From contig NC_057379.1 of the NCBI RefSeq assembly GCF_016906535.1, positions 434,001 to 498,000 on the forward strand: 64,000 nucleotides of DNA. The letters run 5' to 3'. The translations under genes and the position numbers were made by a program. Position 1 is the stretch's first letter; every line of letters begins with the position of its first letter. Below the pieces are notes generated by a model that was not told the origin of the DNA, made no database searches, and saw nothing but the letters and a program-made list of their open reading frames with translations. This document shows, piece after piece, positions 47,239 through 58,632 of this stretch. This DNA comes from Rhizoctonia solani. Lineage: Eukaryota > Basidiomycota > Agaricomycetes > Cantharellales > Ceratobasidiaceae.

Positions 47239-48487
47239 GATTGTATGGTGAAAGTATGATTGGCAGGTACTCGGGAAAGAAGCCGGTTAAGTAGACTGGG
47301 GGGATTTTGGATTAGAAGTCATTGCGTGCTTCGATGTGTAAGTCAACGGAGGAACTCCTCCGCTACTCACGCTCTACACAACCCGGGAAATGGATATCCG
47401 CGTGCGCCTGATTTATCATCGAGCTAGGTTTGCGCAAGGCTGGATGACTAACATTATCTTGGTAACTTACATGCAATTGACACCAGCTGAGGCCGCTAAG
47501 AAAGAAGTACAATAACGCACGTGAACGAGCGGTTTGCCTTGTTCGCATGTAGCTCCTATTCTCCCTAATAGAAGTGTATTCCAAAAAAAAAATAACGCAC
47601 GTGATTCGTTAACGGAATTTAGTTCCCACTGCTGAAGAGATCACAAATCAACTTTCAGATTTACTATTTCATGCTAACTTCCAAAAGTATATTATGGATA
47701 CTCGATATCCTTCAACCCACATTTATTGTTCATGCCCACCTCCATTGTCAGAACTCTGGTACCACCCCAGCATCACCGCCTGATTGGTTAGGACAAAGTG
47801 ACCATGATCTAACAAGAAAAGGTTTGTATGCCGAGTCTGCTCAGACGGCCCAGACTATACAAGGTATTACATATGGATAGTAAGCTAAAAACAACGATAA
47901 AAATATAGTGCGCCTCGAGCATAACCAATACACAACTCGGTTTTTAAGGTCCACAGATGCGATTCCAGCGGGCTTTTTCGCACACTCTGTAAGAAACCAC
48001 CGGTAAGAATGTAAGTTTGCGGATATATCCTGTATATTCTACACTTAATTGGAGTACTCTATAGAGCGTTGAATATATCTACTATTCACATATACATACA
48101 TAAATACTAATAATCATAGCGTTTATTTTTTTGCGGTGCAACCGCCACTACAGGCTTAGATGCTGTTTTCGGTGAAATACGCTCCAACCCCATCAGGGAA
48201 AATATTCGTCCATCACAGCTCTAATATTAAGAATAAAGTGACCAAGTAATCCTAGCCAATCGCGAATAGTGCTCGTTCAGAATTCTCCTAAAATAGACAC
48301 CGAATGTATGCACTTGGCATGTACACGTCACTTGTTTATTGGGTGAACGTCATGAAGAATGCAGTCACGTGATCGTGGTGATGCTCCTTACGTTGAGGTC
48401 CCAACTTCGTATATGCTCTATAAAATCTCGAGTTCACACACCTTTCCATTCCGCAGCCCCTCACAATATCCTCCTTAGCTCTACATC
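47239..48487. promoter_or_regulatory. 1.25-kb divergent region with TATA box
   Basis: TATAAAA at 48419-48425 lies about 63-69 bp before the ATG at 48488 and is the clearest promoter in the window. The rest is AT-rich, with no gene supported. The hexamer CACGTG occurs at 47519-47524 and 47598-47603, bHLH-type E-box sequences, possibly by chance. Confidence 0.5.
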
Positions 48488-49070
48488 ATGAGATTCTCTA
48501 CTACTGCCGTGGTTCTCCTCTCTGCCGCCGCCGCCTACGGCCAGACTACTGAATCTACAACCAGTAGGTTTTGACGGACTAATGTTAATTAGCCCTTCAT
48601 AGCTGAAATATATCCCTCAGCGTCCGTAGATCCCATTTCCTCATCCATTGCAAGTATTACTTCTTCGGCGTCGAGTGCTGTATCCTCCATCCAGAGTAGC
48701 ACCCAAGCTCAAGCCTCCAATAGCTCAGTTCAAGCCTCGTTGAGCTCTGCCCTTTCAAGTGCAACTGCTCCAGCTAGCTCCGCAATTAGCGTGAGTATAT
48801 GATTTCTCGTTAGTTACTTTAGCGCTAAGCTGATAATCTTAAAGTCCATCTTGAGCTCTGTATCAAGCGCTGTTTCTTCCGTCTCTTCTGTGGCGGCCAA
48901 TGTGAGTGATTAATTATAGATGCAGTGTATATCACTTGACTAAAGGAAATCAATAGCCCACGAGCTCAAACAACGCAGGAGTTGCTATTGCTCCTGACTT
49001 TGGCGCTGCCCTTGGTACGACCGCCGCTGCGCTTCTTATGGGCGCTGCAGGACTTGCACTTTTGCTCTAA
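48488..49070 (+). CDS. Ser-rich GPI-type cell-surface protein
   Basis: Small secreted protein of about 135 residues. The signal peptide is MRFSTTAVVLLSAAAAYGQ. The mature part is almost all Ser, Ala, Thr and Val in short helical or O-glycosylated repeats (SSAVSSIQSSTQAQASNSS; SSILSSVSSAVSSVSSVAAN). The C-terminus has a small-residue cleavage-like site and a hydrophobic tail (TTAAALLMGAAGLALLL), as in GPI-anchored fungal wall proteins. Four exons with phases that fit (junctions after ACAACCA, GCAATTAGC and GCCAAT). No enzyme domain. A TATA box lies at normal distance upstream. It is probably a wall-associated mannoprotein, but its role is unknown. Confidence 0.83.
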
Positions 49071-50918
49071 GCATATGACAGCCTAATAGCAGCCTAATAA
49101 CATATGATACCTGGCCATAGGACCGTTGTACGTTCGAAACCTGTCTGGTAGACACTTGCTAGTTTCTTTTAGTCCTTTTTGAGCGCATGTAACTCCGAGC
49201 GTGTGTGAATCACATTGTATTGATTAGCAAAAAAATCATGTGGAAGTTCGAGACCTGCCTGAGGCGGTGAAAGCTCCATGAGGACGCGAAAAGAAATAAC
49301 ACGCCCAGCGATCATAACCTACCGGAGTTAGGGGATTTTATGTGGCCATTATGGTACTAGTCCTCTCTCATGCGGTGGCTTATGACCACGCCTCCGAGTA
49401 TTAGTCATTGATCTCAGTTGAGCTGATTTGAGGATTTGTATATTTCAGTGGGTCTGAATCATGGGGTAATTCATCCATGGTTGGGTTGTAATATGTAGTT
49501 TGTAGCATACAATAGGGAGCGATGGGCCAAGGCGGTTAGCTTTGCGGGGACGTTGCCTAAATCTGTGGAGACAAAGTCGAAGGAGGCAAAACTCTTCGCA
49601 TTCATAATTTAGTTATATATTCAATTGACCTGGACGGCATCGGAGGTAAGTTATCGAGGGAGTGCCCAATACCTAATGACTATATATATGCGTCGGTATC
49701 CATGGATTCTGGCCATTTCGAAATTTACTATGCTGTGTCGTACTAGCATAGGAAAGTACGGATGAGTGTCATTGAGTTCATCTTGTTAGGGGCATGTGTA
49801 GTATTCATTCGAAAATTAGCGCACCTTCTGGTCTCAGCTAATAGCCCTGAGATGTTACAGTAGGGCAAAATTATAGATAGGCATCTATGCATGTGTTGAT
49901 GTTCTCTAGATCTGTCAAGTGAGCATACCACATCATTGAGGAGGCTCACAGGCTGGCAAACGTTGAATTCAACGCATCCGCTACAGCATACATGCGAATT
50001 TGAATGCAACCATATATATGGAGATTAAAATATTGACGTAGGTGCACCCCCCCCCCCAAGTCCCCTCATATAGATGCCTAAGTATCACATTACAGCAGGA
50101 ACCCAATTCAAGCTGAAGAGGCGAGTATAAGCAAACTATCGTACCACCAGGGTTTGCTCCGGACAGGCCCGACAGCTTGAGTGTATCGGCGGAAGTCGAC
50201 CAAGCCTGGACTTCGATGCGCAAGGACAAAAGGCAACTTGTTCTCTTCTGGGACATGTGAAAGTTTCAGTATATATAGATGTGCATCGAGAGACGATTGG
50301 CACTCGCACAGCGTTTCCCGGGCCAGTCTAGAAAGGTTAGTTCGCCTGTCGGTAAACATGTCAAGCTAATACTTAAAATTGCAATGCTTTAATATAACTA
50401 GTAGTATCTTGGCCTTGATTTCCCAATCAATGGATACATTGGTAACGTCAACGAGGTGGGCGGAGAAAGAAACAAAGGTATGCTTTCCATGCTGGAGCTT
50501 AGTTTCTGAAGTCGAATGTGGTCTTGGAATGTGATCTGGTTCTCGGCTATTCCGGATACATATATGGGTAGGTTTTAGTTGTCAAGTACATTCGAATACT
50601 AGATGGCGTAATTCATCGGTATTCCCCGGGAGGGCCCGACCGCATTTAATTGAACATTGGCCACTAGGACGATCCATACTCGCTGGTAGAGCTTAGCTCA
50701 TTCGATGTCCGAATGAAAAGATATCCATAGCACTAATATTGTGTATATCGCATACAAAAATAGCCGACCGAGAACATGACCAATGCAAACGAATAAACAA
50801 CAAGAACCAGTATCCGAACGTAAAGAGCGAAGTAAGCATACACAAACCATCGAAAAAAATACACGAGCATAGAAGTGACAGCGCATGAACGAGTATAGAT
50901 ATGTTACAAGTAGATAGA
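49071..50918. other. 1.85-kb gene-poor region
   Basis: No gene supported. It contains a run of 11 cytosines at 50047-50057. The right end is the 3' flank of the NFKBIL1-like gene. Confidence 0.4.
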
Positions 50919-53900
50919 TTAGTAAAGATCAGGCTTGGTCATGAGCTCGGTCAGAGAGCGGGCGACAGCACCCACAGCTTCTTTAACTTTGGGTCGGTCT
51001 TCTTCTTCAATACGGGCCATCCATCGCCCTTCAAACTTGTCAGAGTGCCAACGTAGCATAGCATTACGTAGTCGTTCCTTGCGTGATTTGTCTTGGGAGT
51101 GTAAAGGAGAAAGGATAAATGCGCCAACAGCCTGCGGAGTGATCGACTCGGGGCCTGTCGGAACGCGTAGAAGTGGCCAGGGAACGTCTCGAAAGCTGAT
51201 AGGCTGATTGGACGAAGCGACAGACAGTGCAGACCAACGTAATTCGTACGAGTTCCAGGCGTCCAAGGCCGATGGCTCACGGGTGGGCTGCTGTGCACGA
51301 GAGGCTCGTTCATACGATGGGTCGCTTGCCCAACGACGCTTCCGTTCCTCGCCCTCTCGCTTCTGTTGCTCGTAGCGAGCTCGCTCCTCACGCTCACGGC
51401 GTTCTGTAGCCTCACGTCTCCGAGCCTCCTCAGCACGTTGCTCCTCGCGCAATCTTCGCTCCTCTTCAGCGCGACGTTGTTCTCGAGCCAAATGCTCCTC
51501 GGCAACCCGGCGTTCCTCTTGTGCCCGGAACTCGGCTTCTTTGGTTCGTTTCTTGCCCCCCGCGCGATCGAAAGTCTCGGCCGCGGCCGCAGCAACATTA
51601 GCTCCCACTGCGGCGTCCATCCGCCGTCTAGAGGACTCCTCCATACGCACCGGTGGTTCTACGGGAACACCATCGGCACGGGCTCGAGCCTGATGGGGGT
51701 TGATATAAACGCGGGGGAGTGGGGGCGAACCCGGTTTTTCGTTCGAGTCAGGGACGGGGCCGGTTTGGGCACGAGGAGTACGGTCAGGGTCAAAATTGGT
51801 TGCCCGTGGAGTTCTGGCACCGAGTGGAGACGCTCCTTGATCGTGTGCAGCGTCGATAGGCGAGCTGGAGGTGTTCACATGAGGCACGCTGAGGGTCGGC
51901 ATAGTACCCGACTTCGGTCTTTCAGGATTTGCTCCATTAAGGCCAGCTTCTCGTGATTTTCCTGAGGGTCGTAAAGTTGGCTGTGAAGGAATAGCATGGA
52001 TCCTTGGGGATGACGAGGACGCCACACCCTCATGTGCCGACGGTACGGCCTCATGTACCACAGGGGTTTCGCGGGCCATAGTGGGCACAAAGGATGAGGT
52101 GCTTGCAACATTCACTGGGGAGTGTGATCTCGGGCTTGGGGTGCGCACACGAGCTGGTGTGTGGATCTTCGTGGGCCCTGGAGTACGCACACGAGGCGGC
52201 GTTGGCGAAGGCAAGTCTTCCGCACTCGGCTTGTCTGACATGAAATGTACGCGTCCAGAAGGTTCCCCTTGGGGAGGAACCGCAGCCATGGAACGAGCCT
52301 CAGGCGCGATAACGGTGGGCTCTGGTTTACGGTTCGAATCGGGAGGGGTCTGTTGTTCCGTCTTGCGAGAGCGCTCTTGCATAGCTTTGAAGACAGCACC
52401 CTCATTATCGGTGTGCTTGCGCACCGTCTGGGACTTGGCTCGGGGCTGATCGCCAACTTTAACCTTCAAGTCCTTGCTCTTCTCTCGTCCTCGCTCGCGC
52501 TCTTGCTCGACCGATGGTAATACTGGCGCTGGTGCTGCGGGTTTGGGCCCTTCGGTACTCTCGGCAGCAGCTCGGAGCTCCTGAATACGACGAGCGAGGG
52601 CAGCTTGTTCTCGTTCAAGCTTCAAGACCTCTTCTACAATAGAGAGCCCGGAATCTTGCTGGACAGCCGAGGGAACATCGCGCGTGCTGACGGAAGGTGA
52701 TAACGATGGGCGAGGACTGTGAGATTCTCCGTTGGAGGTAGCAGAGTGGCCGCGCTGGTGACCCTTGGGACGAGGAATGTCCCGCTCAGTCTCGTCAGAG
52801 GCAGCAGAGTCGGAAGACTTGGTGTATTGAGCACGAGGACCTCGGTAGCAGGTGCATAGTGTTGCTGACGAGCCGTACCGATGTAATTCTTCTTAAGTTC
52901 TTCACTGCGTTGTTTCTCGCCTTGGGCTCGAACTGGGTCCTCTGCTAAGGGTAAATCGAAACTCTCTCTCGATTCGCGGCTAGACCTGCTACGTTTAACA
53001 CGTGCATGCTCCATAGCCGGCGGGCCCAGGTTTGTTGGAAGAGGGTTTACGCCGACATCGCTGGACAAGGGATCCACGATAGTCGCGACGCTGCCGGACC
53101 GGGACCGCTGAAACACCGGACGAGCTTCGACAATGACGCTGGAGGAACGGGTGCGCGTGATGTCGGGGCGCAGGAGCCTATCTGGAAGCCAGCTGTGTTC
53201 AACATGGTGGTCTTTGACGACACCCTGACTGGAAGAGCGACGCGACTCGCTTTCACGTTCAATGGTCGCTCTCCAAGCATCGCTCTCCTCCTCGCGTCGC
53301 TTGCGTTCGGCCTGCTCCACCTCTTCTAGTCGTTTTCGCTCGGCCCGTTGGCGCCTCTTCTCCATTTCCTTCTCAAAATGTGACATTATCGCGTTCATAA
53401 CTTTATCGTCATCAGCCTAGACCCCGCTCCCCAGTTTCAGACTCAGACTTATTTAGGCAACAATGTACATGACTCACAATTGACATGTTCCGAGAGTCCA
53501 AATGAGCAGTATGGAAGTGCGAATCGTCATTTCGCGAGGCTGTCCGCTTGTGCCCGTCCTCCTTGCGCCAGCGTGCTGAGAAAAATATGTTGGTTTGTAC
53601 TTTTTAGGAGATTTGAAATACATACCCTCAGACTCTGACCAACAGTTGTTCGTATTCTTCCACATGTCTCGCCACTCCTTGTCTATTGGGCTCTCGTCCT
53701 TGATAGTGACACCGTTCTCTATCTTTCGTCGGAACGCCATGTCTTGCGAGCGTGGGACTAGGAAGAGAGAGGGGAAGGAGACAGCCGTAAAAAAGGAGTA
53801 TTAGTCTTCTAGATTACAAACACGTGTTCATGACAAATACTCACGTGTAGTTCCATGCTTATCCCTCCACTGCTTTTCGGTTTCCTGCCATACCAGTTCA

Positions 53901-54655
53901 AGTCTGCGAGACTCCATTTCAAGTTGAGCGGCAAGGCTGAGAGAAGCTTGCTCGGGCGCTTTTGTTTTGATATGCGGAACGTGAATCTCCTCGATATCCG
54001 ACGGCTGACTAGAGTCGGGGCTCGTCGGGCTCACTGAGCACTCGGTCATAAATGATGTCGATGCGCTGGTGTAGCCGTCCGAATTAGAGCGCATACCTCG
54101 TGTCGGAAACATATCCGAGTCCGGTGGACATGAATTCGTGCGGCTGGGTGGAATGATTGGCCCACCAGGCATGGTTGGCTTCCGCGCTTGTTCTTTGGCA
54201 AAGGAGTACGCCCTTTTGTTTGCGGAGGGCGGTGGTGAAAGACTAGAGCGCATGAAATGCTCTGCCTGTGAAGAATTTCGTCGTGGAGCGGAACTTAATG
54301 AAGGAGGAGAGCGAATGGGGGAATGATGTATTTTCCTTGTATCGGTACCACCAGACATATCAACGATAGGAGAAGGAGAAGGGGAACGCATAGATGCTGC
54401 ATGTGGTGCCATACGCATAGACTCTAAGACAGAGCTTGGGGGCGGGGGCGGAGGAGGGGGCGGAGAAAAAGCTGATGGGACGGTACGGAGTGAAGATCGG
54501 CGGGATGGGGCAGGCCGTTCTGGGCGGTTCAGTACCTCCTGAAATTGCTGAGCAGCATCGCTAGTAGGAATCACCGTCTTCAAGCTAGCTTCCATCCCAA
54601 AACTACCTCTACGGAAAATGGGCTCGGCCATCGGTTGGACCATTGGTTGGTGCAT
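50919..54655 (-). CDS. long coiled-coil protein with NFKBIL1-like C-terminus
   Basis: Multi-domain protein of over 1,000 residues. The N-terminus is disordered (PPPPPPPPPSSVLES; many Ser-Pro). A conserved start of the next part reads MAFRRKIENGVTIKDESPID, WRDMWKNTNNCWSESE. Then come Arg/Glu-rich coiled coils (MEKRRQRAERKRLEEVEQAE; 51380-51520 EERRLREEQRAEEARRRE) and a Pro/Ser linker. The C-terminal 90 residues, ISFRDVPWPLLRVP and KERLRNAMLRWHSDKFEGRW, ARIEEEDRPKVKEAVGAVAR, match the NF-kappa-B inhibitor-like 1 C-terminal domain. At about 52838-52876 the frame shifts by one. Either a 38-bp intron (GTACGG to CCGAG) or one missing base explains it. The ATG at 54655 is the first safe start; coding may extend upstream to about 54930. 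Confidence 0.72.
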
Positions 54656-57499
54656 GATGTCGGGCGTCCGGGCGCTGTGGGTGATGATGGCTGAGTTTGG
54701 GCGGGAAAGGTAGGACTATGAGGAAAGATGCGCACCTTTGTCAGATGCACAGCAGCGGAGGTGCCTGTCGACGGATTGGAGCGATGACGGCCGGGGTGCT
54801 CGATGCGCGTAAATGCGAGACGCTCAATGTAAATGGTCCGGGGGCACAGGCAGGATCCTCACCATGGGTTTGGAGTTCATGCATCTTGAATGAGTCGTCC
54901 ATAAGAACCATTCCATAATAGCCAGGATCCACATTCGGCTTCAGCGCGGTATCTCAAAGCCTGAGCCTCGAGTTCGGAATGCCATCGACAACGTGTGTGC
55001 ATTGGTGATCACTGATACCAAAGGGACGGCTTAGGAAACGGCGGGATATAGCCGCTTTAATTATGTAATTTTAGTTGAAGTGGACTGAAATACGATAAGC
55101 TACACGCACCAGAAGCTAAAATGGAATCGGTACAAAACCCGATCTTCTCAGTGCTCGGGACACATAATGCTTGCTTTTCTAGATTGATTAAGAATAACTA
55201 CCGAACAAAAATGGCGGCTCCACGAGGGTCAGGCGTGGATAAGGGTGAGGCTCGGGCTCACAGCGGCACGACTGCAATTCACGCCAACTCTGCCTTCGAT
55301 AGTCCTGAAGAGCCTCATTCTGCAACTACATTTCGCCAACCATAATGTCATTCACAAGTGTTCGCAACATGTTATAACTTGTGTAAGCCTTGCGGCGTAC
55401 TCGAGCACAGCACAATGAAGGAAATGGGCCCAAGGGTGTCTCAGCTGACATGCGCATAGCGCGGGGTCTAGGCGTTGAGCTGTGGAGCTAAAAGAGCCAG
55501 CGTCATTACTAGTCTGACTAGCATAAATGGGTGCACACATACCATAGAAAAGCAAGCAACCGGTGACCCCCGAATGATACGATCGAGACCAGGGTAATAT
55601 GCCTTGGAATTGTGAAAGTAAAGCGCAGCCTCGGAACGGAATTGCACAACAAGCGACCACTATACCGGGAAATTCCGAGAGGTCTGATATCGGCGTAGTA
55701 TGGGTATACACATTTGTATCGGTGTTGTACAACTTCCAGGGGGTTCACGAATTCCACGGCAAACTAGGCCAGCAGGATGAAGCATCGGGAACTCGAGATG
55801 GTATAAAGGCAGGATCTTCGGAAGCAGGCAACGAATAACCCGCGCGCAATCCTCGTCGCTCATTGGACGATGTTGTGCGGCCGATTGTCGTCATGATCAT
55901 CTAACCCCCTGAGTACTGTAAATTAGGAACCGGCAGCAAAGCGGAAAGCTTCAAAGACGCAGAGCGCTAGATATGACCTCACGTCCAGCATGCGGGGATG
56001 AAAGTTACGTTGAGGGTTGTCCAGATTCGAGATGCTGTCCTGGTCTTGACGTCTGGTGTGAAATATTTCCTAACCTGCAGGACACCGACGGTATATCTAA
56101 CTAAAGGACAGTACCGGCAGCTACCCGCAGTTGACAGAAGCCCGTAACGCTAAGGGTTGGCTGTGTGTATGTGACTCTTGTCCGGTCATCCTATCAGCGT
56201 ACCTAACCCGCTGTACTTCCAATCGGGAGCGACCGCATGTAGTGAGTTCCGGTTGACAATCCAGGCAAATGATGGCAAGCGCGTCAAATGCTCAGCCACG
56301 CGGTAGTCTCTACGAAGCTAAGCTCGGCCAAAGATAAGAGTTCTGGCGGCCAGTTGCATTACGCTCTGTAGACCAGCCAAAGTCACAAGACGCGAATCCA
56401 ACTAAATCCCGTGAGGCACGAGATCCGAGTGCGGTGTGAACTAAGTTCGATTTTCACAGCCACTGCTGGCGAAACGGCGAAGAGCTCTCAAAGAGCAGCT
56501 GAAGCAATTGGTAGAATAGGCGACATTAAGGGGTTGCTGCGGTTTGTGGGCGGCAATGATTATTTGGTAAAGACAGTGGAAGAGAATGAGGGTGGCGCAG
56601 TTTCGGACACTTGTCTTGAAAATTCAAAGTACAATCTAGAATAGGTGTCTTGCGCCCGTTAATCGAGCAAGGCTCCTGGGTCGCGATCGGCGATGAATAT
56701 TGAGGCTCTAAAGAATTCGATTAGATGTGGACAGCGTCAGGTTCAGGTGTGCCACACGACGGCAGTGGAGCGCTGTGTGTAAACGCGCATAAACCCAACG
56801 CAGCGCCACATGATCCATTCTAAACGCATTCATATCGGGAATTCCCAATTTCGTTAATATGTCCCAACTTGCTAACTTACGAACCAAAAATAGAAATTAA
56901 TGGGTGAGCAAGTCGCCGTTGATAATCTCGATGCCAAGCAGCTACACCCCATCGCCATCGAACGGAACGATGTTGAAAAGCTGAGTAGCCTATGATATCA
57001 ATCAGGACGAGCCAAGGATCTGGCCCAAGCTAGTTACAGCAGATATTGGATTCATCGAGGCCTGTCAATGAGGCACATGAGTCGGCTAACTTAACGTCAT
57101 TTCGTCATACATGGACAGGTTACGCTCCACTCTGAGTGTCTATGACAGATCCCAGCGCGGACACATTCCATGATGGGTAAAGGGTACAGTCCCCCATGAG
57201 ATTCAAAAAGCATTCCGAAACACAGTACCCAAAGTTACGATTATAAGCTACCCCGTCATGGACATTGACGTGCCACCCGCATCTCAAGTTCAGCGGACGG
57301 TCCGAAGCCTCCGATATGAGATAGTTAAGCAGGACGCCAAACTCACAATTTCTTTGCTATTCAACCCTCCCCAAATGAATTACACTCTTACTATGACCGC
57401 ACACAACCCAGATCTACCATTAGGCCAAGGGAGCCGAGGCCGTGCTACAGCCTGAAAACGCATGGTTTGTTAGTCTAGCTTGCGCATCACTGGCCACTC
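54656..57499. other. 2.8-kb gene-poor region with possible upstream exons
   Basis: Immediately upstream, the minus strand from about 54932 to 54656 holds a frame (DPGYYGMVLMDDSFKMHELQ, then a good GTGAGG donor and a Pro/Ser-rich exon) that looks coding. It may be 5' exons of the NFKBIL1-like gene, but phases do not connect cleanly. From 55.1 to 57.5 kb I see no gene. Confidence 0.35.
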
Positions 57500-58632
57500 C
57501 TAGCGTGTAAACTGCCCGCGAAATTGTCGGCCACCTCGACTACAGATCGTTCGGCCGGTGGGCGAGAGATAACAGCAGAAAACACGCAGCAATCGGAGAA
57601 GGAAAAATAACCAGACGTACCCATCATTCATTCGACGCCTCTCAAGCTCCTGTTCAACAGGCTTTCTCCATTCGATCTTTTCTACCCTCACATCACCATC
57701 CACCAACTGATACACATAGGTCACCACAGCTGGCCCTTGGATGTCTAGAAGCAAGAAGGAAGGCGTCGAAGATAGTCCACTACTATAATATTCCACTTAG
57801 TGGCGCATAGAACACTCTACCTGCCGACACTCACTCAGAGCTACCCGACCAGGCTCCAGTTGCCGACCCCGGATTAACGAAAAACACTCCCTGGTGCTCG
57901 ACCGCACTGAACCTAGGGCCCCGCATGAAGATCAGTTTCCTAGCAGCCAATCGAAGCCCATAGGATCCATATCCAACTGTCGGGCACCCGGACCGTGCAG
58001 TCCCTGGCTGGATCCCACGAGCCAACTCCCACCCATACGAAAGGAACTCACTTGTGCGTGTGCCCACTGACAAGAATGTCTACATCTAGTTGTCGAGCAA
58101 TTCCGTGAAGCGCGTCAATATCTCCTGCAGGGCCGCATTGGTGGCCATGTACAACTCCCAACGTAAGCGGCGGGTGTCGGAGGGTTAGGGACATTGGATA
58201 CGCCGGGTTCTAAGTTTGCCGCGTGGTTGATTATTGGTTTCACAGAAGAATTTATGTGAAGGAAACAACCAGTTTTTGTGCCTTGTCAGGACACGGTTCA
58301 AGAGGGATAAAATAGATTTAGACTTACATCGTCAAAGTCTCCTCGCACCACATGAACATCCGCAGCGACCGTTCTCAAATACTCGTAGGTCTCCCCGTCG
58401 CATACATTTCCCGTACATACAATTTGCTGGATTTTTCCAGGTACCTGATTTACATGTCAATTGGCATACTCCAATCATTCAAAAGTTAGGCTTACCAGCA
58501 GCTTCTTGAATTTCGTCGGTAAATCATGGGCCCTTCAGTTCAACACGTAAGCTTGAGTTCAGTCACCCGCTTGCTTCCCAAGACTCACCGAAGCGGGATA
58601 TGTAAATCACCGATAATAAGCACCAGCACCAT
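57500..58632 (-). CDS. VPS29: retromer subunit VPS29
   Basis: Metallophosphoesterase-fold subunit of the endosome-to-Golgi retromer complex with VPS35 and VPS26; the fold is generally catalytically weak and serves binding. The start at 58632 gives [15 protein letters not shown], the family opening with the GDLH motif. Later exons give [74 protein letters not shown] and [20 protein letters not shown]. The motifs GDLH, GDF, HGH and SGHTH are all present. Seven or so exons. The junction after GAWS is the least certain: the strong GTGAGT donor would break frame, whereas GTAGCT a few bases earlier keeps it. The C-terminal tail after RRMNDG (to stop 57500) is extended and could be an unspliced or mis-ended intron. 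Confidence 0.92.

Noticed and set aside
49240..49290. tRNA-like T-loop motif (GTTCGAGACCTG)
   Set aside because: No matching acceptor stem, D-loop or anticodon arm could be folded around it.
51366..51956. Long plus-strand frame antisense to the NFKBIL1-like coiled coil
   Set aside because: It mirrors the Arg/Glu-rich coding strand; antisense frames of such regions are typically open by composition.
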